From assembly GCA_020845705.1 (NCBI GenBank), contig JADLFH010000050.1, positions 49,128-113,127 of the forward strand: a stretch of 64,000 nt of DNA, given 5' to 3'. A program made the translations under genes and the position numbers. This DNA comes from Microthrixaceae bacterium (lineage in GTDB: Bacteria; Actinomycetota; Acidimicrobiia; Acidimicrobiales; Microtrichaceae). The stretch's first letter is position 1. Each line of letters opens with the position of its first letter. This document shows positions 51,401-61,382 of this stretch, piece by piece. The notes beneath the pieces are model-generated. The model saw only the letters and a list, made by a program, of their open reading frames with translations, made no database searches and was not told the origin of the DNA.

Positions 51401-51869
51401 TTCCCCGGCGGAGATCAAGATCGACCTTCCCCTCGACGCGCACCTGCCGCTGGACTACATCGAGCGAGACGACCTCCGCTTCGACGCCTACCGACGCCTC
51501 GCCGAGGTGCGAACGCAGTCCGAGGTGGACGACTTGGCTGCCGAATGGGTGGACCGCTTCGGGCCCGTGCCGCAGCCGGCGGCCATGTTGGTGGAGATCG
51601 CCCGACTGCGTGCGCACTGCGCGGCAGCGGGAGTGACCGACATCACGGTCGTGGAGTCCAAGGGGATCGGCGCGCCGCGGTGGATGGCTCGGCTGTCGCC
51701 GCTGAAGATCCCCGTGTCCAAGCAGCTCCGCCTGGAGAGGCTCCGCAAGGGCTCGGTGGTCAAGCCTGATCCTCGGGAGGTTCACATCCCGGTGCCCACC
51801 GGCGACGCCATGGTGGGCTCGCTGCGAGAGTTCTTCGAGGAGTTCGTGGAGCCAGTCGATCCCGGTTGA
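48432..51869 (+). CDS. mfd: Transcription-repair coupling factor Mfd
   Basis: 1145 residues. The UvrB-like N-terminal module (residues 1-340), an RNA-polymerase-interacting domain near 470-540 (GSYVVHHHHGVARFAGMVKR), then the translocase with Walker A GDVGFGKTEVALRAA, DEEQRFGV, TATPIPRTLEMSLTGI, IIESGIDMPTVNT and QLRGRVGRAGQRAY. The TRCF C-terminal domain ends the protein. It removes stalled RNA polymerase at lesions and recruits UvrA. The size is normal. It is translationally coupled to pth. Confidence 0.97.
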   Translation: MAGPLTSLLRAVADDPAFIAVAGLKDATVAVAEGGRAAVVGALALTGDRRPILVAVPTGAEAERLASDLATFLGAGEVELFPAWETLPFERVSPSVETMGRRMRVMWRLRDPQRAPAVVVAPARALVQRLGPHVEDVEPIHVEVGSQVDLAELIERLVLSGYRREYQVEHRGEVAVRGSIVDVFPSTSDAPIRMDLWGDEVDRLCEFAVADQRAGAEVGSVEVFPCRELLPTREVSERAQALIATAPWGREQWQRLADGETFDGMESWLPWVCERTHVLGDLLPDDALVLAVEPHRFRARATEIVAEETDLADVLAGTWAATGEMPRLHVDEAEVLGGSTVPLWKVLASPDGPSTPRVSTSGWAQAVGDASVLFGQIRDLAGAGYRVAVAAEGAGSAERVASLLREHGMDWPVVSVEGDRFLDPGGRIVAAAPLERGVVLPEAKVAILSEADLTGRRRTHRAARPRRRAAQGFFDDLGVGSYVVHHHHGVARFAGMVKRTIGGTERDYLLLEYRGDDKLYVPSDQIDAVRLYSGGETPRLSKMGGADFARTKATVREEVHQIAQELVVLYQKRLHTSGHAFGPDTPWQLELEAAFPYQETPDQLQAIADVKADMESDRPMDRLVCGDVGFGKTEVALRAAFKAIQEGKQVAVLVPTTLLAQQHHSTFSERLAPYPIRVEVLSRFLTNAEAKAVAKGVSAGEVDLVIGTHRLLSEDISFQRLGLLVVDEEQRFGVSHKEAIKKLSEHVDVLTLTATPIPRTLEMSLTGIRDLSLLQTPPAERQPILTYVGDYDERAVSEAIRRELLRDGQVFFVHNRVADIELVANGLRELVPEARVSVAHGQMDEGTLERVVVDFWEGSADVLVCTTIIESGIDMPTVNTLVVDRADMLGLGQLHQLRGRVGRAGQRAYAYLFHPPDRELTEEAYERLRTIGESTELGSGFRIAMRDLEIRGAGNLLGTGQSGHVAAVGYDLYCQMVSEAIDELNGVETPSPAEIKIDLPLDAHLPLDYIERDDLRFDAYRRLAEVRTQSEVDDLAAEWVDRFGPVPQPAAMLVEIARLRAHCAAAGVTDITVVESKGIGAPRWMARLSPLKIPVSKQLRLERLRKGSVVKPDPREVHIPVPTGDAMVGSLREFFEEFVEPVDPG

Positions 51870-51903
51870 CTTCGGTGACAAGATGACCCTCGGAGGTGCA
51901 GCC

Positions 51904-52263
51904 ATGGCCGAACCCGTCGTGATGTTCAACACCGTCGTCATCAACGTGTGTGACATGGGCATTGCCAAGACCTTCTGGACCTCGTTGCTCGACGTGGGCG
52001 TGGCCCGTGAGATCGGTGAGTTCTTCACCTGGCTGGAGCCGCAACGTCCAGGTGGCGCTGCGGTGGCGCTTCAACTCGTGGCCGATCCGAAGTCGGGCCG
52101 GAACCGAGTACACCTCGACACCTCGGCCCCCGACCTCGAAGCGGCGCGGGCGCAGGTCGAAGCCCTCGGCGGCTCCGTCGTGGAGGAACACGACATGGCC
52201 GGGTTCCGTTGGATGGTGATGGCCGATCCGGAGGGCAACGAGTTCTGCATCGCCTCCGGCTGA
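51904..52263 (+). CDS. VOC (glyoxalase/bleomycin-resistance) superfamily protein
   Basis: 119 residues from ATG 51904, preceded by GGAGG; an ATG seven codons upstream lacks such a site. Two beta-alpha-beta-beta-beta modules of the VOC fold are seen: VVMFNTVVINVCDMGIAKTF at the start and RVHLDTSAPDLEAARAQVEA, with the DPEGNEFCIAS ending typical of glyoxalase-like proteins. The metal ligands are not clearly those of glyoxalase I, so the reaction is open. It lies between mfd and a convergent AarF-like kinase gene. Confidence 0.85.
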   Translation: MAEPVVMFNTVVINVCDMGIAKTFWTSLLDVGVAREIGEFFTWLEPQRPGGAAVALQLVADPKSGRNRVHLDTSAPDLEAARAQVEALGGSVVEEHDMAGFRWMVMADPEGNEFCIASG

Positions 52264-52265
52264 GA

Positions 52266-53771
52266 TCACTCCTCCACGAGGGCGAGGATCTCGGACAGCT
52301 CGGTCGGGTAGCGCTCGATGAAGTAGCCCAGCACCGGCTCGATCTCGCCGAAGAGGTTGGCTCCAGGCGCGACCGACACGGCGAACCCGTTGAGGTACAG
52401 CAGGTTCTTGAAGATCAGCACGAGTTCTTTGGGGAGGCGGAACCCCTGGTGGACCAGCACGCGGATCACCGCGGCGAGCGCGGGTCCGAGCGAGTCGACG
52501 GTCAGGTCGGCCTCGCGGCTCAACAGGTCGGGGGCAGCGGCGGACAGCTCCGCCTCGAGCAGTTCCACGTAGGTGGAGGTCTTGCCCTCCTTCGGCAGCG
52601 CGCCGAAGCGCTGGAGAGCCCGTACCTGCATGGATGTGTCGTTGCGGCCGAAGCCGAACAACAACTGCACCACCGCGACGCGCTGGACTGCGTCGATCCG
52701 GCCCATGATGCCGAAGTCGATGAGAGACAGGACACCGTCGGGGGCTATCAGCACGTTGCCGGCGTGCAGGTCGCCGTGGAAGCGGCCGTAGACGACCATG
52801 TGCTCGATCACCATCGTGATCGCGAGTCGCAGTAGGCGCTCACCGTCGATCGAGTCCGGGTACTGCTCGACGGCCAGGTTGTAGGGAACGCCGGGCACCC
52901 TCGTCATCGTGAAGACGTCGTCGAAGGTGAGATGGGGGATCGGCTGGGGAAGCACCACGTTGTCCAGGCTGTGGCCCGCGGCTTCCGCCGCGAGGGCGGT
53001 CTCCACCTGGTTGGTCGCCTCGAAGCTGAATTGGCACTCCTCCATGGCGAGCTGGCCGAACAGCTCGACGAATCCGGTGAGGTTCGCGGTTCGGGCCGCC
53101 TTCGACGCCTTCTCGGCCGCTGCTGCCGTGGCGGCGAGGGCGCGGAGGTCGCGCACGAACTGGCGTGGCACGCCGGGGCGGCGCACCTTCACCACGACCT
53201 CGGTTCCGTCGTGCAGGCGGGCTGCGTGTGCCTGGCCGATGGACGCGGCGCCGAGGGGTTCGGGGTTGAACTCGGCGAAGGCGGCGCTGAGGGGGGCTCC
53301 GATGCGTTGTTCGATCCGTTCCTCGGCGACCCCGGGAGCGAGGGGCTTCGCGGAGTCGCGGCACCAGGCGAAGGCGTCGACCCAGGCGTCGGGCAACAGT
53401 CCCTGCGCCGTGGCGATGAACTGCCCGAGCTTCACGAAGGTGGGGCCACCGGCTTGGACGAGCTCGCGCAGGTGGTGGTTCGGGTCGCGTTCGTGGCGGG
53501 GCTTGGAGATGCTGCCCGCGGCCCCTCTGGCGAAGCCGGCGGCCGTCTTGCCGACCGCCGCTATGGTCGAGGGCCCGAACGACGGTTCTGTGAGCCGCAA
53601 TGTTCGCTGCGCCACCCGGTCTCTCACTGCCGGTCCGCCGGCGATCCAGATGCGGGCGTTGTCACGCAACGCCGGGTTCGCGGCAAAGGTCGGCGACGAC
53701 TCCAAGAGCTCGCCGAAATCCGGCAGAGGCGGCGGATCCCGCCGTTCGGCCAAAGGTCCGGGCTGGTCCAT
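52266..53771 (-). CDS. AarF/UbiB (ABC1) atypical kinase-like protein
   Basis: 501 residues. The signature N-terminal KxGQ motif is seen in GPTFVKLGQFIATAQGLLPD, followed by LGAASIGQAHAARL (Ala-rich loop), VVVKVRRPGV (ATP Lys), and the catalytic FHGDLHAGNVLI and LIDFGIMGRI. A C-terminal hydrophobic region may anchor it to the membrane. Family members act in isoprenoid quinone synthesis or lipid homeostasis. It is convergent with the VOC gene (2 bases apart) and divergent from the SurA-like lipoprotein gene, so it is probably monocistronic. Confidence 0.9.
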   Translation of the reverse strand: MDQPGPLAERRDPPPLPDFGELLESSPTFAANPALRDNARIWIAGGPAVRDRVAQRTLRLTEPSFGPSTIAAVGKTAAGFARGAAGSISKPRHERDPNHHLRELVQAGGPTFVKLGQFIATAQGLLPDAWVDAFAWCRDSAKPLAPGVAEERIEQRIGAPLSAAFAEFNPEPLGAASIGQAHAARLHDGTEVVVKVRRPGVPRQFVRDLRALAATAAAAEKASKAARTANLTGFVELFGQLAMEECQFSFEATNQVETALAAEAAGHSLDNVVLPQPIPHLTFDDVFTMTRVPGVPYNLAVEQYPDSIDGERLLRLAITMVIEHMVVYGRFHGDLHAGNVLIAPDGVLSLIDFGIMGRIDAVQRVAVVQLLFGFGRNDTSMQVRALQRFGALPKEGKTSTYVELLEAELSAAAPDLLSREADLTVDSLGPALAAVIRVLVHQGFRLPKELVLIFKNLLYLNGFAVSVAPGANLFGEIEPVLGYFIERYPTELSEILALVEE

Positions 53772-53834
53772 GGAACAGAGGGTCTAGTGCGCTGTGGACG
53801 GGAGCGCCAAGATGGCAAGTATCGTCTGAGCTTC

Positions 53835-54800
53835 GTGAAGCGCCCTCTCGCCGCCGTCGTTGCCACTTCCGCGCTGTTGTTGCCGTTGGTCGGGTGCGAC
53901 GCGTTCGGCGACAACGTCGCCGCCACCGTGGCCGGCCATGACATCACCATCGAGCAGGTTCGCGGGCTTGCGGCAGCACGCTCGGAGCAGGCTCCGGGTG
54001 AAGACACCATCGATGCCACAGCGGCGCGTGGCGCACTGGCCGAACTGGTTCAACTCCAGGCCTACAGCGCTGAGCTGCGGCGGAAGGACGGCTCGGCGTC
54101 GTCCCAACACCGGGAGGAGGCGCGGCAGATGGTGGATGGGTTGGTCGGGGTGAAGGGGGACCTCAAGGCCGAGCTGATGACGCTCTATGCCGACCGCGCA
54201 GCCCTCCTCGAGATGCTCAACGCCTCGGTGGCTGCCGAGGAGCCGACCGACGAGGAGATCCGCGCCCGCGCAGTCGAAATGATCGAAGGAGCCCCTCCCG
54301 AGCAGCTAGTGGTGCCGTGCGCCGTCGGTGTCTTCGGCCCCACCGACGCTGCCGCCGGCGTGCAGGAGCTCATCGACGGAGGTGCCGATGTCGGCGACGG
54401 CACGGCTTTCGAGTCAGCCAACTTCAGTCCCATAGGACTCGACGGTGCGCCGTTCTGTGGCCTGGTGGGCAACGCGGACATCGACGATGCCGTGACGAAC
54501 GGCGCCGTCGGCGTGGTCCGTCGGGTCGACTTCCAGAGCCAACAAGGCGCGCAGACCGTGTTCCTTCGCCCGACCGGAACCAAGACCTACACGGCGGAGG
54601 ATCCCGAGATCATCGCGGCCGCCACCAGCCAGCTCCAGCAGGAAGCCCAACTGCTGGCCCAGGCGAACCAGTCGAAGCTCCAAGCCACCTGGGATGCCGA
54701 GATCCTTGGTCGTGCCGGGGTGCACATCGACCCCCGTTTGGGTCGATTCGACCCCAAAGACGTGGTCCGCCCACCGGCGGGCGCACGCGCCGGTACCTGA
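53835..54800 (+). CDS. SurA/foldase-like lipoprotein
   Basis: 321 residues from GTG 53835; the frame is open for another 900 bases upstream but that part lies antisense to the AarF-like gene. The signal peptide ends in a lipobox (LVGC), giving lipidated Cys21. The mature N-terminus DNVAATVAGHDITIEQVRGL matches the SurA/PrsA N-terminal chaperone domain; the middle has a region like a degenerate parvulin (EQLVVPCAVGVFGPTDAAAG). It is probably an extracytoplasmic folding factor for envelope proteins. It sits just before mazG and eno, where mycobacteria carry lipoprotein genes as well. Confidence 0.75.
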   Translation: MKRPLAAVVATSALLLPLVGCDAFGDNVAATVAGHDITIEQVRGLAAARSEQAPGEDTIDATAARGALAELVQLQAYSAELRRKDGSASSQHREEARQMVDGLVGVKGDLKAELMTLYADRAALLEMLNASVAAEEPTDEEIRARAVEMIEGAPPEQLVVPCAVGVFGPTDAAAGVQELIDGGADVGDGTAFESANFSPIGLDGAPFCGLVGNADIDDAVTNGAVGVVRRVDFQSQQGAQTVFLRPTGTKTYTAEDPEIIAAATSQLQQEAQLLAQANQSKLQATWDAEILGRAGVHIDPRLGRFDPKDVVRPPAGARAGT

Positions 54801-54801
54801 G

Positions 54802-56022
54802 GTGAGCCCGCGGGTGACCGTCGTGGGCCTCGGCCCTGGCGGAGCCGACCTGCTGACGGCCGGAACCCTCGCAGCCATCGAGGCATGCACCAACCGGGTG
54901 CTGCGCACGTCGCGACATCCGTCTGCGTCGGTGGTGGAGGAGGCCACGAGTTGCGACGACATCTACGAGTCGTCGAAACGCATCGAAGAGGTGTACCCGG
55001 CGATCGTCGAGCGGGTCGTCGACTTGGCAGAAGAACACGGCCACGTGCTCTACGCGGTGCCCGGTGCCCCCGACGTGGCGGAGCGCTCCGTCGAGTTGTT
55101 GCGCATCGACGAACGTGTGCAGATCGAGGTTCTTCCGGCGATGTCGTTTCTCGATCTCACCTGGGCGCGCCTCGGTGTGGACCCACTCGCCGAGGGGGTG
55201 CGGATCATCGATGGCCACCGTTTCGCCGTCGAGGCGGCAGGGGAACGAGGCCCGCTGCTCGTCTGTCAATGCGACTCACGCGAGGTGCTGTCCGACATCA
55301 AGCTCGCCGTGGAGGATCCACCCGACACCCCGGTGGTCCTGTTGCAACGGCTGGGGCTCGCAGACGAGTTGGTAGTCGAGGTGGCGTGGGAGGACTTGGA
55401 CCGCGTCGTTGCGGCCGACCACCTCACGTCGCTGTGGATCCCTGAGCTGGCGGCCCCGGTCGCACGTGAGCTGTCCCGCTTCGACGAGTTGGTGACGCTG
55501 TTGAGACAGCGCTGTCCGTGGGATCGGGATCAGACCCACCGCTCGCTCGAGCGATACCTGCTGGAGGAGACCTACGAAGTGATCGACGCGATCCGTTCGG
55601 GCGATCCGGATCAACTCGAGGAGGAGCTGGGCGACCTCCTCTTCCAGGTGGTGTTCCACGCCAGAATCGCAACCCAGGAGGGTTCCTTCACGTTGGCCGA
55701 TGTTGCGAGGGGGATACACGACAAGCTCGAAGCCAGACACCCCCACGTCTTCAGTGACTCCCCGACACCCGAGGTCGACGAGCTCCGCCGGCAGTGGGAG
55801 GCACGCAAGCGGCACGAGAAGGGTCGTGCATCGGCGATGGACGGCATCCCCGAGTCGCTGCCGGCTCTGCTCTACGCGGAACACGTCCGGCGCCGTGCGG
55901 CACGAGCGGGCCTCGACGCCACCGACTTCGACGAACGCGAGGCCGAGGCGGTCGCGGCAGACGCCGCGCTGCGCGCCGCGGTGGACCGATTCGCGGACCA
56001 AGTGAGGTCCGGGGGACTCTGA
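54802..56022 (+). CDS. mazG: Tetrapyrrole-methylase-like / MazG nucleotide pyrophosphohydrolase fusion (YabN type)
   Basis: 406 residues from GTG 54802, 2 bases after the lipoprotein stop. Residues 1-200 are a tetrapyrrole methylase-like domain (VTVVGLGPGGADLLTAGTL, YAVPGAPDVAERSVELL). Residues 230-370 are MazG: CPWDRDQTHRSLERYLLEET, EELGDLLFQVVFHARI and RHPHVF, with the ExxE12-28ExxD-type metal residues. It hydrolyses noncanonical NTPs to NMP and PPi. The same two-domain plan is known in Bacillus YabN. It precedes eno as in other actinobacteria. Confidence 0.92.
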   Translation: MSPRVTVVGLGPGGADLLTAGTLAAIEACTNRVLRTSRHPSASVVEEATSCDDIYESSKRIEEVYPAIVERVVDLAEEHGHVLYAVPGAPDVAERSVELLRIDERVQIEVLPAMSFLDLTWARLGVDPLAEGVRIIDGHRFAVEAAGERGPLLVCQCDSREVLSDIKLAVEDPPDTPVVLLQRLGLADELVVEVAWEDLDRVVAADHLTSLWIPELAAPVARELSRFDELVTLLRQRCPWDRDQTHRSLERYLLEETYEVIDAIRSGDPDQLEEELGDLLFQVVFHARIATQEGSFTLADVARGIHDKLEARHPHVFSDSPTPEVDELRRQWEARKRHEKGRASAMDGIPESLPALLYAEHVRRRAARAGLDATDFDEREAEAVAADAALRAAVDRFADQVRSGGL

Positions 56023-56087
56023 CGGCAAGTGCGGTCGACGGGTTGGCCGGGTGGGGTGTCCGTGTGGTCCGATTGGTCCCCCTGTAA

Positions 56088-57757
<1,670 letters not shown>

Positions 57758-57779
57758 CCCGCCCCCCGTTCTGTCCCCA

Positions 57780-57839
57780 CCCTCGTTCTGTGATGCGGAT
57801 CACGACGCGAGCGTCGTGTCTCGCATCACAGAACGGGGA
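57780..57839. repeat. Large two-tier palindrome between convergent genes
   Basis: A perfect 14-bp outer stem (57784-57797 with 57822-57835, extendable by four pairs with one G-T) encloses a perfect 7-bp inner stem (CACGACG/CGTCGTG, 57801-57818, loop CGAG), separated by 3-base internal loops. It sits between the ftsB-like and MBL genes, so it could end transcription from both sides. The arm sequence CGTTCTGT also occurs as an extra partial copy just upstream at about 57767-57774, suggesting an interspersed palindromic element. Confidence 0.75.
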
Positions 57840-57862
57840 GCGGGTGGGGCGGTGGGGTGCGG

Positions 57863-58879
57863 TCAGGTGAGTTGGTAGGTGGCGTCTATGGCGGGGTCGC
57901 CGCCGGCGTCTAGCCGGTCGGCTTCGACCCGGCCCTCCTTCGCCATCTGCAACAGATGTGAGTGCACCGACGCCGCGGCGGGGAACCACAGGATCCGGTC
58001 GTGGTGCGCGTAGATGCTCGCCACCATGTCCGAGATGCGTCCCACTCCTGCTTCGAGCTGCGCGACGATCTCGGCCTCGCGTTCGAGCCGATGCGCCAAC
58101 AGCGCCTCGACGTATGGTCGGGGGGCGTCGATGGCGGGGCCGTGGGTGGGGCGGTAGGTCTGCTCGGAGCGACCGAGTAGGCGTCGAAGCGACGCCAGGT
58201 AGTCGCCCATCGAGCCGTCGGGAGCGCCGATCACCGAGGTCGACCAACCCATGACGTGGTCGCCGGAGAACAGGGTGGACTCCTCGGCCAGCGAGAAGCA
58301 CAGGTGATTGGAGCAGTGCCCCGGTGTCCAGACGGCTTCAAGCGACCAGCCTTCGCCCTCCACCACGTCGCCGTCGGACATCCGGACCCGCGGTGCGAAC
58401 TCCAAGTCGACCGACTCACGGCGCAGGTGATCGGGGATTGCGTCCATCGCGGCTGTGATGCCTTCGATGTCGGACTGGGACATGTGCCCGGAGAAGTCCA
58501 CCCTTGTCGCCGGCGCGTCCCCGTCGTGGGCCCTGCCGTGGGGTCCGAACCCGTAGGTGGTCGCGCCAGTGCGTTCCACCAGCTCCGCCGCCGCGGGGGA
58601 GTGGTCGGCGTGGGTGTGGGTAACGAGGATGTGGCGGACGGCTTCTCCCGGATCCAATGCCGCCAGCAGTGCTTCGACGTGTGGCGGGTGAAGCGGCCCT
58701 GGGTCGATGACTGCCACCGCTCCGTTGCCCACGATGAATGTGGCGGTTCCCCGGTAGGTGAAGTGGTTCGGGTTCTCGCAGATCACGCGCCGCACCAACG
58801 GCGAGAGGCGCTCGACGGTCGCGTAGGTGAACTCGCCCATGTCGCTGACGTGGGGGATCGGGGTTCCCAACTCAGCCAC
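57863..58879 (-). CDS. Metallo-beta-lactamase-fold hydrolase
   Basis: 338 residues. The zinc motif THTHADH (about residues 86-92) is complete, with further ligands in WTPGHCSNHLCF and LFSGDHVMG. A C-terminal winged-helix-like tail (VEALLAHRLEREAEIVAQLE ... VHSHLLQMAKEGRVEADRL) matches the LACTB2/RNase-type subgroup. It could be a thioesterase, glyoxalase II-like enzyme or endoribonuclease; the sequence does not decide. It is the last gene of the DsbA-permease-ATPase operon, with an 8-base overlap. Confidence 0.88.
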   Translation of the reverse strand: MAELGTPIPHVSDMGEFTYATVERLSPLVRRVICENPNHFTYRGTATFIVGNGAVAVIDPGPLHPPHVEALLAALDPGEAVRHILVTHTHADHSPAAAELVERTGATTYGFGPHGRAHDGDAPATRVDFSGHMSQSDIEGITAAMDAIPDHLRRESVDLEFAPRVRMSDGDVVEGEGWSLEAVWTPGHCSNHLCFSLAEESTLFSGDHVMGWSTSVIGAPDGSMGDYLASLRRLLGRSEQTYRPTHGPAIDAPRPYVEALLAHRLEREAEIVAQLEAGVGRISDMVASIYAHHDRILWFPAAASVHSHLLQMAKEGRVEADRLDAGGDPAIDATYQLT

Positions 58880-59546
58880 CTTCCGCGGCGACGGGGATCG
58901 TGACCACGCGGTCGCCGGCGGAGCTGAGCCGCGGATCGTGGCTCACTGCCAACACGGTGCCGCCCTCGAGACACCACTCCTTGAAGATGTCGATCACGAG
59001 CTCGGCGGCGTCGTCGTCGAGGCTGCCAGTCGGCTCGTCGGCGAGGATCACCGGCGGCTTGTTCGCCAGCGCCCGGGCGATCGCCACACGCTGACGTTCT
59101 CCACCCGACAGAGTCGGTGGCCGGTCGTTTGCCCGAGCCGTCAGATCGAGCGCGTCGAGGAGCTCCTCGGAGCGTTCGACGCGGTCGCGGCGTCGGGCGG
59201 CACCGAGCATGGCCGCCTGCACGTTCTCCCGGGCCGTGAGGCGGGGGATGAGGTTGTGGAGCTGGAAGGCGATGCCCACCTCCATCCGTCGAAAGTGGTT
59301 GAGGTGGCGGGCACCACGACCGAGTCGGTGGCCGGCGACCTCGATCACACCGGTGTCGGATCGCTCCAGGGCCCCCAGCATGTTGACGAGGGTCGACTTG
59401 CCGCAGCCCGACGGCCCCACCAGCACCACGAACTCGCCGCGAGCGACGCTCAAGTCGATTGGTGCCAGTGCGACCGTGCGCCCGTAGCGCTTCGACACGC
59501 CCCGTGCCTCGATGGCAGGGCCGTCGTTGTGGTTGCCCCTACTCAC
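58872..59546 (-). CDS. ABC transporter ATP-binding protein (LolD/MacB type)
   Basis: 224 residues from GTG 59546, which overlaps the permease stop by 8 bases. Walker A GPSGCGKSTLVN, Q-loop FQLHNLIP, signature LSGGERQRVAIARAL, Walker B VILADEPTGSLD and H-loop SHDPR are all intact. The Q-loop-phenotype and the DEPTGSLD ending are typical of LolD/MacB ATPases. It energises the adjacent FtsX-like permease. The complex may release lipoproteins, or export or pump a peptide or lipid. Confidence 0.92.
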   Translation of the reverse strand: MSRGNHNDGPAIEARGVSKRYGRTVALAPIDLSVARGEFVVLVGPSGCGKSTLVNMLGALERSDTGVIEVAGHRLGRGARHLNHFRRMEVGIAFQLHNLIPRLTARENVQAAMLGAARRRDRVERSEELLDALDLTARANDRPPTLSGGERQRVAIARALANKPPVILADEPTGSLDDDAAELVIDIFKEWCLEGGTVLAVSHDPRLSSAGDRVVTIPVAAEGG

Positions 59547-60657
59547 GTCGGACCGCCGTGATGGGAGCCACGAGCGCCGCCCGAAGCGCGGGGTAGAGGG
59601 CACCCAGGAAAGCGACGGTGAGCCCGAAGCTCAAAGACCGGGTGAAGATGTCGGCCTTGTAGATCGGCTGGAAGATGCCTCGGAGCTGGTCGAGTTGTTG
59701 AAGCACGTTGATGGCACCCCATCCGAGCGCGACGCCGAGCGCTGCGCCCACCACGCTGACCACCACTGCCTCGCCGATGACCAGTGCGATCACTCGGCGG
59801 CGACTCCAGCCGATGGAGCGGTAGATGCCGAACTCGCGGATGCGTTCGAAGAACGACAGCAGCGACGTGTTGAGCACGCCGGTGATGGCGATGAGTGCGG
59901 CGAGGATCGATCCGCCGGTGTTCGCGGCGCCGATGAGCATGAGATTCCGGTCGGCGCGGCCGAAGTCCGACGCTGTGGCGATCGTTGCGAGCTGGGGGAA
60001 GGCCTCGTCGATGGCCTTGCCGACGGTTTCGACCCGGGCGCCCTTGTCGACCTGCACGAAACCCAACGACACCTGTCCGTCGAGACGGTTGAGGCCTTGG
60101 AGGTGGCTGAGGGGCATCATCACGGTGCTGTTCCCGAACGACACGTTCGTGGAGTACAGGCCCGTGACGGTGTAGGTGTTGTCGTCGATGGTGATCTGGT
60201 CGCCGACGCGCTTGCCCACCGAAGAGGCGAACACGTAGCCCAACATGATCTCGTTGGCCGCATCGGTGCCGTAGCTGCGACCCTCGAGGATGTTGACCCC
60301 GAAGGGCGCCTGGTCCTCGGGCGCGAGCCCGACCTCGATCACGAGGGGGTGCTGATCGTCGTAGGCGTCGGTTCCCAACAAGGCGCCCACGGCGCGGCGT
60401 ACGCCGGGCACCTGGCCGATCTTCGCGATGTCCTCCTGGCTGATCGTCGAGTTGATGATGTCGTCGGTGTTCTTCTGGGAGATGGTGAGATCGGCTTCAC
60501 CGATCTCCAGGATCTGTGTCGCCGTGTGGTTCAGGCTGTCGGTGAGGACTCCCAGCGCCACCACCGCCATCACGCCGATGGCCACCGCCAGGGCCGTGAG
60601 CGCCGAGCGGAGCGGTCGGGCCCGGATATTGCGGAGGATCAGACCGATGAAGGTCAT
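59539..60657 (-). CDS. FtsX/MacB-family ABC permease
   Basis: 372 residues. One N-terminal membrane helix (residues 17-38), a large extracytoplasmic MacB-type domain of about 200 residues (VPGVRRAVGAL, GRSYGTDAANEIML), and three C-terminal helices with the FtsX core ERIREFGIYRSIGWSRRRVI. It pairs with the ATPase encoded next. Four-helix FtsX/MacB systems act by mechanotransmission rather than transport through the bilayer. The gene starts 12 bases after the DsbA-like gene on the same strand. Confidence 0.9.
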   Translation of the reverse strand: MTFIGLILRNIRARPLRSALTALAVAIGVMAVVALGVLTDSLNHTATQILEIGEADLTISQKNTDDIINSTISQEDIAKIGQVPGVRRAVGALLGTDAYDDQHPLVIEVGLAPEDQAPFGVNILEGRSYGTDAANEIMLGYVFASSVGKRVGDQITIDDNTYTVTGLYSTNVSFGNSTVMMPLSHLQGLNRLDGQVSLGFVQVDKGARVETVGKAIDEAFPQLATIATASDFGRADRNLMLIGAANTGGSILAALIAITGVLNTSLLSFFERIREFGIYRSIGWSRRRVIALVIGEAVVVSVVGAALGVALGWGAINVLQQLDQLRGIFQPIYKADIFTRSLSFGLTVAFLGALYPALRAALVAPITAVRRE

Positions 60658-60669
60658 GGTTCAGTTGGC

Positions 60670-61290
60670 TCAGGTGCCGAAGCTGGCCTCAGCCAACTCC
60701 TCGAATCGGCTGACAGCTCGTTCCACGTGCAGGCATCCCTCCTCGCGGGTGATCGAGAGGCTCGGGCAGAACAGGTCCCACCCGTCGCCGAAGAAGTGGG
60801 GGGAGCCGATCACGCCACGAGCGCGCCCGGCGTCCCAGTCGGCGGTCACCACGTCGAGACCGTCGCGGTCCGCGATGTCGGGGTCGAGCCCGTGGCGGGA
60901 GGCCAGGTCACGGAGCACACCCGAGTCGCCCACGTCGAGACCTTCTTCGAACAGCGCGTCACGTACTGCGGCAGCCATCGCTTCGCCGGTCTCCAAGCTC
61001 ACTTCGTAGGCGGCGTGGGTGAGCTGGAGTGCGGGGATGGTCGACGCTGGGAACGAGTCGGGGCGGAACCCGCAGAACAAGTCGGGGGCGGCGTGCTCCC
61101 GCAGCGCCGCCACCTTGGAGATCTCGTGTTCGCCGGTCAGCGGTTCGCCGTTGATCAGCTCCAGTGGCCACGCACGGACGTGGAGGTGGATGTCGTCGCG
61201 GCCGAGCTCGGCGCGCCGCTCGAACCAGCGGCGGAGCCCCACATGGGCGAAGGGACAGTAGACATCTGCGAACACCTCGATCACGGCCAT
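60670..61290 (-). CDS. DsbA/FrnE-family thioredoxin-fold protein
   Basis: 206 residues. A thioredoxin fold with ADVYCPFAHVGLRRW at the active site: only one cysteine of the usual CxxC is present (C12), as in FrnE/HCCA isomerase and GST-kappa-like members. The cis-Pro region reads GVIGSPHFFGDG, where a Thr/Val-Pro loop is common. No signal peptide is seen, so it is cytoplasmic. It may be a glutathione- or mycothiol-dependent isomerase or transferase. First gene of the operon with the ABC permease. Confidence 0.85.
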   Translation of the reverse strand: MAVIEVFADVYCPFAHVGLRRWFERRAELGRDDIHLHVRAWPLELINGEPLTGEHEISKVAALREHAAPDLFCGFRPDSFPASTIPALQLTHAAYEVSLETGEAMAAAVRDALFEEGLDVGDSGVLRDLASRHGLDPDIADRDGLDVVTADWDAGRARGVIGSPHFFGDGWDLFCPSLSITREEGCLHVERAVSRFEELAEASFGT

Positions 61291-61382
61291 GATTGGAGGA
61301 GCCTACGAGCCTGCGGTCGGCGGCGGGAGGTCATCGAGCGATCGGGGCGGCGGGCCTCGTGCCGGGAGGGTAGAAACACAGG

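Noticed and set aside
52932..53834. Extended 5' frame of the SurA-like lipoprotein, antisense to the AarF-like gene
   Set aside because: The lipoprotein signal peptide begins at GTG 53835; the upstream part reads as reverse-strand shadow of a conserved kinase-like gene.
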